Positions 24,612 through 34,546 of a stretch of DNA of 64,000 nt are shown one piece after another. The position numbers and the translations under genes were made by a program. Under the pieces are notes generated by a model that worked only from the letters and a program-made list of their open reading frames with translations, made no database searches and was not told where the DNA came from. How positions within the stretch are numbered: the first letter of the stretch is position 1; each line of letters begins with the position of its first letter. This stretch comes from Amylostereum areolatum (Eukaryota > Basidiomycota > Agaricomycetes > Russulales > Stereaceae). Where the stretch lies: NCBI GenBank assembly GCA_012932865.1, contig SAXG01000032.1:62001-126000 (forward strand). The letters run 5' to 3'.

Positions 24612-25679
24612 ATGTCTTCAACTTCTGCCGTGCACTCAGGTCCTATTGACGTCAATAACTACATATTCTCGCATGACTTCCGCAAACTGGAAACCCGGCT
24701 CCTATGTGCTATTGACACCTTGCAGACCACACCCAGACGGGTGAATGTGAAGTGGTGGAACCTGTTCAAACGGACATTGGTGTGTAATTCCCTTTCTCCT
24801 TTTCATTTGAAAATAACACATCACACTCACAGCAACATCTCATCGACACATACATTGTCGAGGCCCGGCAGCTTGGAGTCACCGAGTATCCACAGAGCAT
24901 CTCATCGTTACTTTGGTGCCAAGTCATAGTCGACAGGCGTGACAGTCGCAGTCGCAACAGTGATGGTGCTGATGAGTTGACGGGATGGGACTGGCGTTCG
25001 GAGGCGGAAAAAACCGGCCATAAAAGTGAGTCCCACATCCCTCACCTACCATCCGAGGCTTCATCCGAGCCTCCGCAGGATTTTGGGTCCAAAACATCAT
25101 TCAGGATGAACCCGCATCCGAGGTCTCTCACGACTTGGATAATCCGACGTGGTGGACAAATGAGGTACGCATCACCACTAGTATACATCGAGGTTGTCTA
25201 GCTAACCATGGTTCAGAGAAAGTGCCACAGATGCATGGCCCACAACCTCGGATGCTGGAACATGGGAAATGTCCGGTCCTATGTCCTCTGCATTTGGGTG
25301 GAGATAGAGTGCTCCCACAAGACCAAGGCCACAACAAGAACAACCAAATCCTCATGGGTCCATCTTTGTAAGCGTGATGAGGCTGGTCTTCAGCGTCGCA
25401 TCCGTCCGCCGGCCCCGGTCATCCCCCCCCTCGGTTGCAACCACACCCCCTCCAACCCCCCCTCCACCCCCTCAATCTGATGCCAGGCCTGTGCGTGCCC
25501 GGCCAGAACGGCAGGCCGCCAAGGTTGCCGCACAGCTCCTTGTGAAGCAGGATGAGGCCCTCAGTGATGACGACTATCCTGATGAGGCAAGATATCAGGT
25601 AGAGTATCCCTCGGACCCGGACCCGGATGAAGATCATATGTTCGACTTTTCGTGGTTCGCCCCCCCAGACCCAATCTAA
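24612..25679 (+). CDS. Unknown Cys-cluster protein, divergent partner
   Basis: Exons 24612-24779, 24833-25025, 25079-25164 and 25217 onward; phases agree exactly. The N-terminus is helical (IFSHDFRKLETRLLCAIDTL, KWWNLFKRTL) and continues DTYIVEARQLGVTEYPQ. The cluster is KCHRCMAHNLGCW-x11-C-x6-CSHKTKAT, comparable to C-x2-C-x6-CW-x10-C-x6-CSHH in the opposite gene. A Pro-rich linker and an acidic tail end in DFSWFAPPDPI. In exon 4 the frame jumps by +1 at the run of eight C near 25427; removing one C joins the two frames. The function is unknown. The cluster could bind DNA or zinc. Confidence 0.58.
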
Positions 25680-25779
25680 CACTCTCAATTAGCGGAGCTC
25701 AATACTGGCATCGACCACTTCCTCAAGATACTGACTGTTGAAGATAGTAATGCGGACGATCTCTACCTTCAACTACATT

Positions 25780-26195
25780 ATGTAATATGTGACGGAAAGG
25801 AACGGAAGGTTCTGGGAAGAACCGGAACAATATGGAATCAGCTGTGCGAGGCTGTGTGGAGCATGTGATTCTTACTGTATGCTTTCACATGAAAGCTGTG
25901 GTGGATGACTGAGCGCACTTTTGGCGCTGATTAATTATGCTATACTATGGCACCACTTTCTTACGGCTTTTATGATTGGCTCTTATGGCACAGTGGTTTG
26001 GGTATATAAGGCTCTCGTATTTCGTCCTGCCTCCTCACTCGAAGTATCCCTTCGACTGAGGTGAGCAAACCTTTATACCTTCTACTTATTTCTCTCTGGC
26101 TTACATACCTTACTATAGCGTCTCACTGACTTGGATAAGGTATAATATATAACTTGAAGTATCCCTTCGACTGAGTGTCTCACTGACTTGGATAA
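25780..26195 (+). promoter_or_regulatory. LTR-like promoter segment with an intron-sized gap and a spliced-looking second copy
   Basis: A TATA-type box (GGTATATAAGG) lies near 26000. After it, GAAGTATCCCTTCGACTGAG (26041-26060) is followed by a 58-bp GT-AG segment (26061-26118) and then CGTCTCACTGACTTGGATAA. At 26156-26195 the same two blocks are directly joined without the 58 bp. This looks like a genomic copy beside a copy of its spliced RNA. The stretch may be a solo LTR starting TGTGACGG at about 25786; that end is a guess. Confidence 0.4.
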
Positions 26196-26618
26196 TGTCA
26201 GAAACACAGTTTATGAGACCGATGGAGCCGCCTAAGTCACGACAATGAGAGGAGCAAGAGAGAACAGATTGATTCGAGAGTGTCAGGCCTAGGGTAGTGC
26301 AACGTGCGCTACAGTACCGTATGACGAGATGGACAGTCTAAGGAAAAGGGAAAAGAGATACTGTCCTTATATACAAGTGGGAACGATGATGCGATGTGAT
26401 GCGATAGTGGTGCGAGCGGGGAGAACAATAAGAAAGGAGTCATGGGGCGGAGGACGGAAGTCCGGAGCAGTGATGTCATAGATAAGAATGCAGAACCCCG
26501 TTCGGAAGTCTGGGCAATGACGTCATTGGAGCATGTGATGCGAAGGAAAGTCATGTGCTGTGACACGTCGCGTGTACAAGGTCTGCAAATGAAGAGAGAA
26601 ATGGAGCGATCTGTGACA
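26196..26618 (-). repeat. 3' LTR of element A
   Basis: On the minus strand it starts TGTCACAGATCG after a G-rich polypurine tract and ends CTGACA. It aligns with 39082-39453 through AAGTCAC, CTAAGGAAAAGGG and CTTATATAC blocks. Confidence 0.7.
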
Positions 26619-27851
26619 TTACCCCCCCTTTAAGACGTGTTTTCGCCTGGAGCGCAATGTCATCTGCAAGGGTGGATGCGAGAAAATCGTCGAAGGAGAT
26701 GCCGAGGGAACGCACAGGGTGGGGCGCATTTGGATGGCGCTTGTGGAAGGCGTCAATCATATCGGTAACCTTTGAGAGCGACAAACACGGGAGCCAGGTA
26801 TTTTCGGAGTCGGGATAGCCGGCCCACTTGACGAGGTACTGAATACCTTTCTTGTTACGAGTTGGCTTGGAGTCGACAATATCTTCAATGTCATATTCTT
26901 CTTCATCGTCAATGAGGTCTGGTGGCGGCTGTTCGTAATTTGGCCCGTGAGCGGCTGTCTCCTTGTACGCGGTGAGCAATGAGGCATGGAAGACTGGATG
27001 GATTCGCCACGTCTTCGGCAGCTTCAGGCGGTAGTTGACTGGGCTGATGACGTCAATGATCTCGAAGGGTCCAAATCGTTTGGCAGCGAGCTTAGCTTTC
27101 GGTCTCGTTGTCTTCAGATTCTTGCCTTCTAGCCATACTTTGTCTCCGACGGCAAACTGCGTTGATTTGCTGACCGTGTCGCCATTGTAGTGCTTCATCA
27201 AGTCTGATGCGAGGGCGAGGCTGGCCTTGATCTCCTGTCGGACTTCTTCAAGTTGACAGAGGCGTTCTTCAACTGCAGGGACCTTTGAGGACGGGTTTAC
27301 AGATGGGTACATCTTTGGGAGGAAACCGTAGAGGACTTCAAAGGGAGCCTTTCCAGTAGCTGCATGGGTGCAAGAGTTATGAGAAAACTCGAAGAAGGGC
27401 AACCACTTCACCCAGTCATCTTGTCGGTAGTTGCAGAATACTCGCAGGAACTGTTCGAGGTTCTGGTTGTCCTTGGTTTTGCAGTCGCGGATACGTCGTC
27501 GGAGTTCGACATTGCCGAGGGAGGTTACTGCTCCTGGCCTTGTTGCGCGTACCTGGAAGTACTTGGGGTCAAGCAAGACACGCTCCTTGTTGTCATTTTC
27601 AACACCATCCTTGTGATTGGGTCATCGAGACATTGGGTCCGGGCGATGGGATACTCCTGGTTTGTGAACGAGCGAGAAGTCAAATTGAGTGAGGAATAGA
27701 GCCCAACGTGCCTGTTGGCGGCTCAGCTTCTGTGCCGTCTTGAAGTGCTCCAGATTCTTGTGATTTGTCCAGATTTCGACGGTGTCGGGGGCGCCTTCGA
27801 GGTAGTGGCGCCAGGCTTCGAGCGCACGGATAATCGCAAGTAGCTCCTTGT
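26551..27851 (-). pseudogene. pol remnant of element A: RNase H part, integrase tail, chromodomain
   Basis: Reads RNase H end ([25 protein letters not shown]), a stop after DPMSR, then a 341-aa frame beginning MLDPKYFQVRATRPG. In that frame RRIRDCKTKDNQ jumps straight to NLEQFLRVFCNYRQDDWVKWLP. Compared with element B, the whole HHCC zinc-binding part and the DDE core are gone in frame (about 700 nt). The GPF module (KRFGPFEIIDVISPVNYRL) and a chromodomain (YLVKWAGYPDSENTW) follow. The stop codon lies inside the 3' LTR. It cannot supply integrase. Confidence 0.8.
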
Positions 27852-28399
27852 TGTTACAACTCCGATAAGGTATCTCATTTCCCTTACCTTATTCGGAAGG
27901 ACGTCGCTAAACGACGGATTACGACTGTGCCCCAGTTCGTAACCGTCTCAACGACGCGACCACGATGGTGCCACAGATTGTCACCGTCTCAACGGCATAG
28001 CCACAACGGTGCCGCAGATTGTCACCGTCTCAACGGCATAGCCACAACGGTGCCACAGTCTCGTTCCCGTAGATACTTGATACAACCGTCGCTCAATGTA
28101 CATATGTTTACTCAACCTCCTTTCTTATAAAAGGAGGCTCAACGAACAAGCTATTCCCCAGCTCGTTCTCTTTGTAAATACAGGACTGTTCTAAATAGAA
28201 CCTCCTCTTAAAGCTATTAAAGAGAACCCAAAGTAACTAAGTCGAAAGCTAGCCTAAGTCTTCCGTGAAGACTTACTACCTCGCTTATCGACCTCAACCT
28301 TCGTATAACTGAGACGTCTGGATCACCTGATCCCACTTCTCACACACACGAGTACTGTAGCCTGAGCCGCTTGTCACGTGATAAGGACCATCCTTAACA
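27852..28399 (+). repeat. 5' LTR of element C
   Basis: Starts TGTTACAACTCCG and ends GTCCTTAACA-like (CATCCTTAACA). It carries a TATA box (TATAAAAGG, 28126-28134) and, upstream of it at 27960-28060, about two and a half direct copies of a 41-bp unit containing GTCACCGTCTCAACGGCATAG, which look like enhancer repeats. Confidence 0.88.
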
Positions 28400-28469
28400 C
28401 TAGAACGAGCTCTCCTCTACATTAGCTCACCCTACAGTTTGGCGCAGAGCGTCAAACGAAACACCCACC

Positions 28470-30521
28470 ACGGAGTCAGCGGAACAACCCGCTGAAAAAA
28501 GACCATCAGATTTTGAGATCCCCCAGCTCCAATCAAACTGCAGTCGAGAATTCCCCAACGGAAACGAAGATCATCGCTGGACATTTGATCCCTATAATCT
28601 CATTTTTTACTACGACGGAGCCCTCATCGCAAAGGAAAGCAAAGGGACATACGTATACCAGTGGAACCCACCCATATACAGATACAACCTTCCCCCAGCA
28701 GCAGAATACTACAAAGATAGATCCAAAAGAGAAAAGGAAGACGGAAGCTACGACAACTCACATTGGAAGCGCCCAGATTATTCAAGACCTCATATCGGGC
28801 CCCTCTCATCAGAAGAACTCTGGAAACACCCGGACGCACAGAAAGTCGAAGAGAAGCCTTACACCGGGAATATTAAGGACTACTGGGAATTTGATCCAGA
28901 TACCGACACAGCCGATACGACAACCGAACCACAGAACCCTCAAACCGAACTCCAGCATCCTCAAGAATCCGCAACAGCTGCACCGCCTCCAGAGGAAACC
29001 ACACCAGAACCTAAGAGAACTATATCAAGCCCCCAAATTAAGTCCGATCCCGGAGGAAGTAGAGAACGCAGCCCATCGAGCACAGCAGAAATGGAAGAAT
29101 GTACAGAGAACCCAACAAGATCCCCATCACCTGACGACATCTTCGGAACCACAAGAGGAAGAAAAGGAAATCTGTTCGGAAAACCCGAAAACATCACAGC
29201 AATGGGAGACACTACCACCTCGATACCCAACCCCGCCACTGCACCTGACAATGTCCCCCTTAGAGAGACTAATGTACCGCGCCAGACGCCTGCAACTCCA
29301 ACACCAGCCGATCCCGCAAAACCGAGACATGAGACTCGATTCCCCATAGGAATTGGAATAGCCGAACCAATAAGATGGAGAACGCTATCACCGCGATCAC
29401 CATCACCATCCAACAGATCGATCGATGATAAGAATGGAAAAGAAGTTCAAGACTACGTCTTTGGAAGAGGAGCAACCACGGACCTTCCGAAAGAATCAAA
29501 GCACCCACCAGGGAATTCCCCACCAGGAGGAACAGGAACAATCGGATCAAAACCCGATGACAAGGACAAAGGATTCAAACTAAACGCACTAGGAGTATAC
29601 GACGGAAGAGACTGGGCAAAAGCAGCAAAGTTCATAGAACAATGCGTACTTCGCTTCATACCATTTCCCAACGCGTATGCGGCCAACATGCATAAGATAA
29701 CCTTTGTACTCTCACATCTCACCGATGGACCGGCCCTCCACTGGGCGTCCCTTTTAATAAGCAAGATCGACAAGATACGAGATCGTGGTCTAGATCCAGA
29801 AGTATACCTTCCATGGACGGCATTCCGCGACTACTTCTTAGAAACCTTCGGAGAAATAGACCCAGGAAGAGACGCTAGATTCAACATACAGCACCTAGAG
29901 CAAGGCACCATGGAAACCAAAGATTATATTACAATCTTCAGGGACTACGCCATGGAAGCTGGTTACGATCATAAAGCACTGATCGACCAATTCAAGAGAG
30001 GACTGTGCAATGATATCGTAGTCGAGATCCTCAAGAGAGACCACATCTCGAACGATATTGACGAATGGTATGAACTCGCATTACGCATTGACAATAACTG
30101 GCGAGAAGCTCAAGTGTTCCAACGACATTACACGAGACCAATGAACCCGACGAGTGACCTCACACTCCTGTACAAGAAACCACAGACATACGTTCCATTC
30201 AGAAGGGGAAACGGAAATAAAGGAAACACTACAACCGCCAGAGTCGCTCAAACAGGAAATAACAGCCGAAACTTCAGACGCCTCACCCCGCAAGAACGCA
30301 CAGAACTCCAGAAATCAGGATCATGCTTCTACTGCCGAAAACCAGGACACATCTCCAGGAACTGCCCAGAGAAATGTACCCAAACTACGATCAACGCACA
30401 AACGGCAAATCTAACATCGGAGGAATCTCCGATTGATCAGATCACCAAACTTGTGAACAAGATGGACAGCGAAATGTTTGCACGCACTGCCAACATTTTC
30501 AAGAACAATCAGGATTTTTAA
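28470..30521 (+). CDS. gag: gag of element C, no ATG start
   Basis: Structural protein of the retrotransposon particle. The frame is open from 28404 to 30521 but the first ATG is only at 29091, deep inside. An ACG at 28470 lies in a strong initiation context (CCACC before, G after), so either it is a mutated ATG or a non-AUG start; I chose it on that ground. Order: a N-terminal domain with WTFDPYNLIFYYDGALIAKE and YVYQWNPPIYRYNLPP, a Pro/Glu-rich linker, the capsid-like region (WAKAAKFIEQCVLRF, HWASLLISKID, WTAFRDYFLETFG), and the zinc knuckle CFYCRKPGHISRNC (C-x2-C-x4-H-x4-C). About 684 aa. Its end overlaps the pol frame by 86 nt in the -1 relation. Confidence 0.8.
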   Translation, partial: TESAEQPAEKRPSDFEIPQLQSNCSREFPNGNEDHRWTFDPYNLIFYYDGALIAKESKGTYVYQWNPPIYRYNLPPAAEYYKDRSKREKEDGSYDNSHWKRPDYSRPHIGPLSSEELWKHPDAQKVEEKPYTGNIKDYWEFDPDTDTADTTTEPQNPQTELQHPQESATAAPPPEETTPEPKRTISSPQIKSDPGGSRERSPSSTAEMEECTENPTRSPSPDDIFGTTRGRKGNLFGKPENITAMGDTTTSIPNPATAPDNVPLRETNVPRQTPATPTPADPAKPRHETRFPIGIGIAEPIRWRTLSPRSPSPSNRSIDDKNGKEVQDYVFGRGATTDLPKESKHPPGNSPPGGTGTIGSKPDDKDKGFKLNALGVYDGRDWAKAAKFIEQCVLRFIPFPNAYAANMHKITFVLSHLTDGPALHWASLLISKIDKIRDRGLDPEVYLPWTAFRDYFLETFGEIDPGRDARFNIQHLEQGTMETKDYITIFRDYAMEAGYDHKALIDQFKRGLCNDIVVEILKRDHISNDIDEWYELALRIDNNWREAQVFQRHYTRPMNPTSDLTLLYKKPQTYVPFRRGNGNKGNTTTARVAQTGNNSRNFRRLTPQERTELQKSGSCFYCRKPGHISRNCPEKCTQTTINAQTANLTSEESPIDQITKLVNKMDSEMFARTANIFKNNQDF

Positions 30522-33500
30522 ATCGTCCTTCAAACGCGGCTGTTGAAAGGACACAGACAATGAACTTTTCAAGTCAATCTCCTGTGCAGGAAACAGAAGA
30601 TGACGTAAATAGAACAGTGTATATAAGGTCATACCAAGACGGAGCAGCACACGCTCCATCAATTCATATACCTGTTATGTTTTATGGAAAGTTCCGTAAG
30701 GCCGCAGCAAAAGCGCTACTGGATAGTGGAGCAAGCAGCACCCTGATCCATCCAGATTTCGTACAAAAACACAAGATGAATCTGATCCAACTTAAGAAGC
30801 CGATACCAATATACAACGTTGATGGATCTCGAAACACTCTGGGAGAGATCAAACAGAAAGTATATCTTCCGATGACAATGAAAGGGATCAATGGAGAAAT
30901 TCACCGAGAAAATTTAGGGCTATTCGTCACAGCCCTGGGAGGAGACGAAGTAATCTTAGGAACCCCTTGGCTCAAAAAATAATCCCAGTATCGATTGGAG
31001 AAAGAAACAGATTACACTACAAACATGCCCAGGTACGTGCTCCATCACAAGTAAAAGGATGACCGTCCAAGGAAAAGACGAATCCTTTCTACAACCATTC
31101 GAAGAACGAAAGACAAACCCTCACGCAACAATGGAAGAACAAGAAGATCCTGAATTCGATTCTGATCTCGCCGAGATCAAGATAGTCAGGACGTTCCATG
31201 GAAAGACTAACATGGAAACAATACCAGTTGCAGAAGAAACAGACGAACCCGGTATCTGGATAACAGCAAGAGCAACTAAGGCACAAGAACTCGCAGAAAG
31301 AGCGGCCCTAGGAGAGAAGAAGAAGACACTCGATGAAATGATTCCGCCCAGCTACAAACAATATCAAAAGGTATTCGAAAAGAAGGCGTCGGAACGCTTT
31401 CCAATCAGTAGACCTTGGGATCACGCGATAGACCTAACTGAAGGATGGAAACCTCGGAATTGTAAACTATACCCAATGACAGTACCAGAATGAAAGGAAC
31501 TGGACACATTTGTAGACGAACATCTACGAAAAGGGTACATCCGAGAATCAAAATCGGAGATATCATTGCCCTTCTTTTTTATCAAGAAGAAAGATGGATC
31601 TCTTCGACCAGTACAGGATTATCGCTATCTCAACTCCATCACAGTAAAGAACGAATACCCGATCCCTCTTATCTCGGATCTCATCGACAAATTAAAAGGC
31701 GCTAAAATCTTCTCGAAACTCGATCTCCAATGGGGGTATAACAATGTTCGGATCAAAGAAGGAGATCAATGGAAAGCCGCGTTTAAAACAAACAGAGGCC
31801 TATTCGAATCAATGGTAATGTTCTTCGGAGTAGCCAACTCACCCGCGACATTCCAAGCAATGATGAACACACTGTTCAAAGAATTAATAGACACAGGAAA
31901 GGTAGTAGTATACATGGACAACATATTGATATTCACGGAAACACTCGACAAACATCGAAAACTGATGAAAGAAGCCCTTCAAATTCTGGAACGGAACGAT
32001 CTATTCCTAAAACCCGAAAAGTGCTTCTTCGAACAATCATCAGTCAAATACCTAGGCGTGATAATCACGCATAACAAGGTACAGATGGACCCGATCAAAG
32101 TTCAAGGACTATCTGAATGGCCCACACCGAGAAAAGTAAAAGAAGTTCAATCCTTCCTCGGATTTGGAAATTTCTATAGACGCTTCATCAAAGACTATTC
32201 TAAGATTGCAAGACCACTATTCCAACTCACAAAGAAGGACCATGAGTGGAATTGGACAGCCGAATGCGAACATACTTTCGAAAGACTGAAACACGAATTC
32301 ACGTCGTCCCCCGTCTTGATCATGCCCGACGAAAACAAACCATTCCGCATAGAAAGTGACGCCTCCGACTTCGCATACGGAGCTATTCTATCACAACCAG
32401 ATGAAACCGAAAGATGGCACCCGGTTGCGTACCTGTCCAAATCACTATCACCTGCGGAACAGAATTACGAGATATACGACAAAGAACTTTTAGGAGTAGT
32501 AAAAGCCCTAGAACACTGGCGACACTATCTAGAAGGAGCGAACTACAAGATCGAAATCTGGACAGATCATAAAAATCTAGAATATTTCACAACAGCACAG
32601 AAACTTAATCGACGGCAAGCACGATGGAGCCTGTATCTGTCCCGCTTTGACTACACCCTGGTGCACAAACCAGGAAGTACAAATAAAGCGGACGGACTTT
32701 CTAGAAGATCAGATCATAAAGAAGATATTCCAGACAACGACAAACGAATCTTACTCCATCCTTCAATATTCAAAGCCAGAGCCACTGGAAGAGGAACAGT
32801 TGAAGCAATCGGAGATAAAGAACTTCTCAAAGAACTAAGGAACTTCTCACACCTAGACGAAGAAGTCTGGACAGCACTAGATATGATCAAAAGATCGGGA
32901 CCACGCACCCTTGCAAAAGGGATCGAAGATTGGAACTTTGAGAATGATTTGATCATCAGAAAAGGAAAGATCTACGTACCACAGAATCTCGAACTTCGAC
33001 GTACGATCCTAAAATCGCATCATGATCTCCAAACGATTGGACATCCAGGAGAAATGAAAACTCTAGAACTGGTACAAAGAAACTTCTGGTGGCCAAAGAT
33101 GATTTCCTTCGTAAAAGGCTACATTCAAGGATGCCCCGTATGCCAGTCAACAAAGAATGTCACACATCCGGCAAAACACCCATTACAACCTACAGAAATA
33201 CCAGAACGACCATGGGAAACGATCACATCAGATTTCATCACAGATCTTCCGATCTCCAATGGATTTGATTCGATCAACGTAGTCGTCGACAGGTTCACCA
33301 AAACCGCAGTATTCATACCGTGCCTAAAGACAATCAACGCAGAAGAGACAGCTGATCTTCTGATCGACAACGTATACAGACGATTCGGACTGTGGAAAAG
33401 AATGATATCAGACAGAGGTCCTCAATTCGCATCCAAAGTATTCCAATCCATTTGCGAAAGCTTGGGAATTATCTCATCGCTCAGTACGGCATACCATCCC

Positions 33501-34403
33501 CAAACAGACGGCGAAACAGAAAGAGTGAACCAAGAATTAGAACAATATCTTCGAGCGTTTTGCAACGGAGATCAAACAAATTGGGCAAAACTCTTACCAA
33601 AAGCAGAATTTGCACACAATATACGACAACATTCTGCTACGAAAACCTCCCCATTTGAACTCCTACACGGATATCAACCAGTTTTCAACCCGACGATACC
33701 GACCGACCCGCGAATACCGACAGCCGAAGAAAGAATAAAGAACTTTAAAAACGCGTGGGATAATGCAGAAGCAAGTCTGGAAATAGCTGCTAAATTGATG
33801 AAAATGCAGCACGATCAAACATTCATGCTACGAGATCAGCTCAAACAGGGCGACCAAGTATGGTTAGACGGAAAAAATCTTAACACAGTATACCCAAAAA
33901 CCAAACTAGCACCAAAATGGTTTGGCCCATTCAAAATCGAAAAAGTTATAGGACCAGTAACCTACCGCCTAGAACTACCGACAAAGTGGAAAATACACCC
34001 GGTATTCCACGCAGCACTGTTAATTCCGTTCAAAGAGACAGAACAATACGGCGAAGCTTACGAAAAACCACCTCCGGAACTAGTAAACGATGAAGAACTC
34101 TATGAACTAGAAACAATAATAGCCTCAAAATTAGACAAACGGTATTCCGAACCATTACATTACTTCGTAAAATGGAAAGGATACCCTGACTCCGGTAACA
34201 CATGGGAACCGGCATCTAATCTCGAAGGATCAAAAGCTGCGATCACAGAGTTCCATCGGAATAACCCCAAGGCACCGAAGTTGCCACCACAGCCAATCAG
34301 AGATACCAACACAGAAGTTACTGATCGTGAAGAGATCACTGCAACACAGCAAGAGCGAAGGCCAACAAGACGAAAGAAACGCAAGACGAAAGTAAAACAT
34401 TAG
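30436..34403 (+). pseudogene. pol: pol of element C: protease, RT, RNase H, integrase, chromodomain
   Basis: Frame -1 to gag. Protease has DSGASSTLI and VILGTPWLK. The frame then changes at an A6 run near 30975, possibly a base-call error, and continues to a TGA at 31491 where relatives have a sense codon (CGA to TGA would fit). RT follows: LPFFFIKKKDGSLRPVQDY, KLDLQWGYNNVRI, and VVVYMDNILIF, where the second catalytic Asp of YMDD is Asn. RNase [41 protein letters not shown]. Integrase: HH and CPVC of the zinc domain, then TSDFITDLP, ISDRGPQFASK and TDGETERVNQELEQYL (the D, D, E). GPF module and a chromodomain (YFVKWKGYPDSGNTWEP) close it. The Asn and the stop make this copy unlikely to work. 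Confidence 0.85.
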
Positions 34404-34546
34404 TGAGACTCAACGCCATTCAGGCGAATGCACTGCCAACAAAGGGGGGATAAAAACCCTATGGGTTCAACAAGACAGATCACCAATGTCCACCACCCCA
34501 AACGCAGCCAACACTTCCTCTACCAATCCAATCATCTCACCCAACA

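Larger units (their letters stand above)
26196..27851 (-). mobile_element. Ty3/gypsy chromovirus A, truncated 3' part
   Basis: Same family as element B (39082-43592): LTR ends TGTCACAG/CTGACA and near-identical pol motifs. Only the 3' LTR, chromodomain, integrase tail and part of RNase H remain. The upstream side is cut at 27851 inside the RNase H codons for [21 protein letters not shown], where the 5' LTR of element C begins. The missing upstream half is not found on the other side of element C. Confidence 0.8.

Noticed and set aside
28400..28460. tRNA primer binding site after the 5' LTR of element C
   Set aside because: No clear complement to a tRNA 3' end could be recognised; TTTGGCGCAGAG lies 38 bp away and was not convincing.
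30500..30530. Classical -1 slippery heptamer at the gag-pol overlap of element C
   Set aside because: The frames do overlap in the -1 relation and a T5 run is present, but no X-XXY-YYZ heptamer fits the zero frame.
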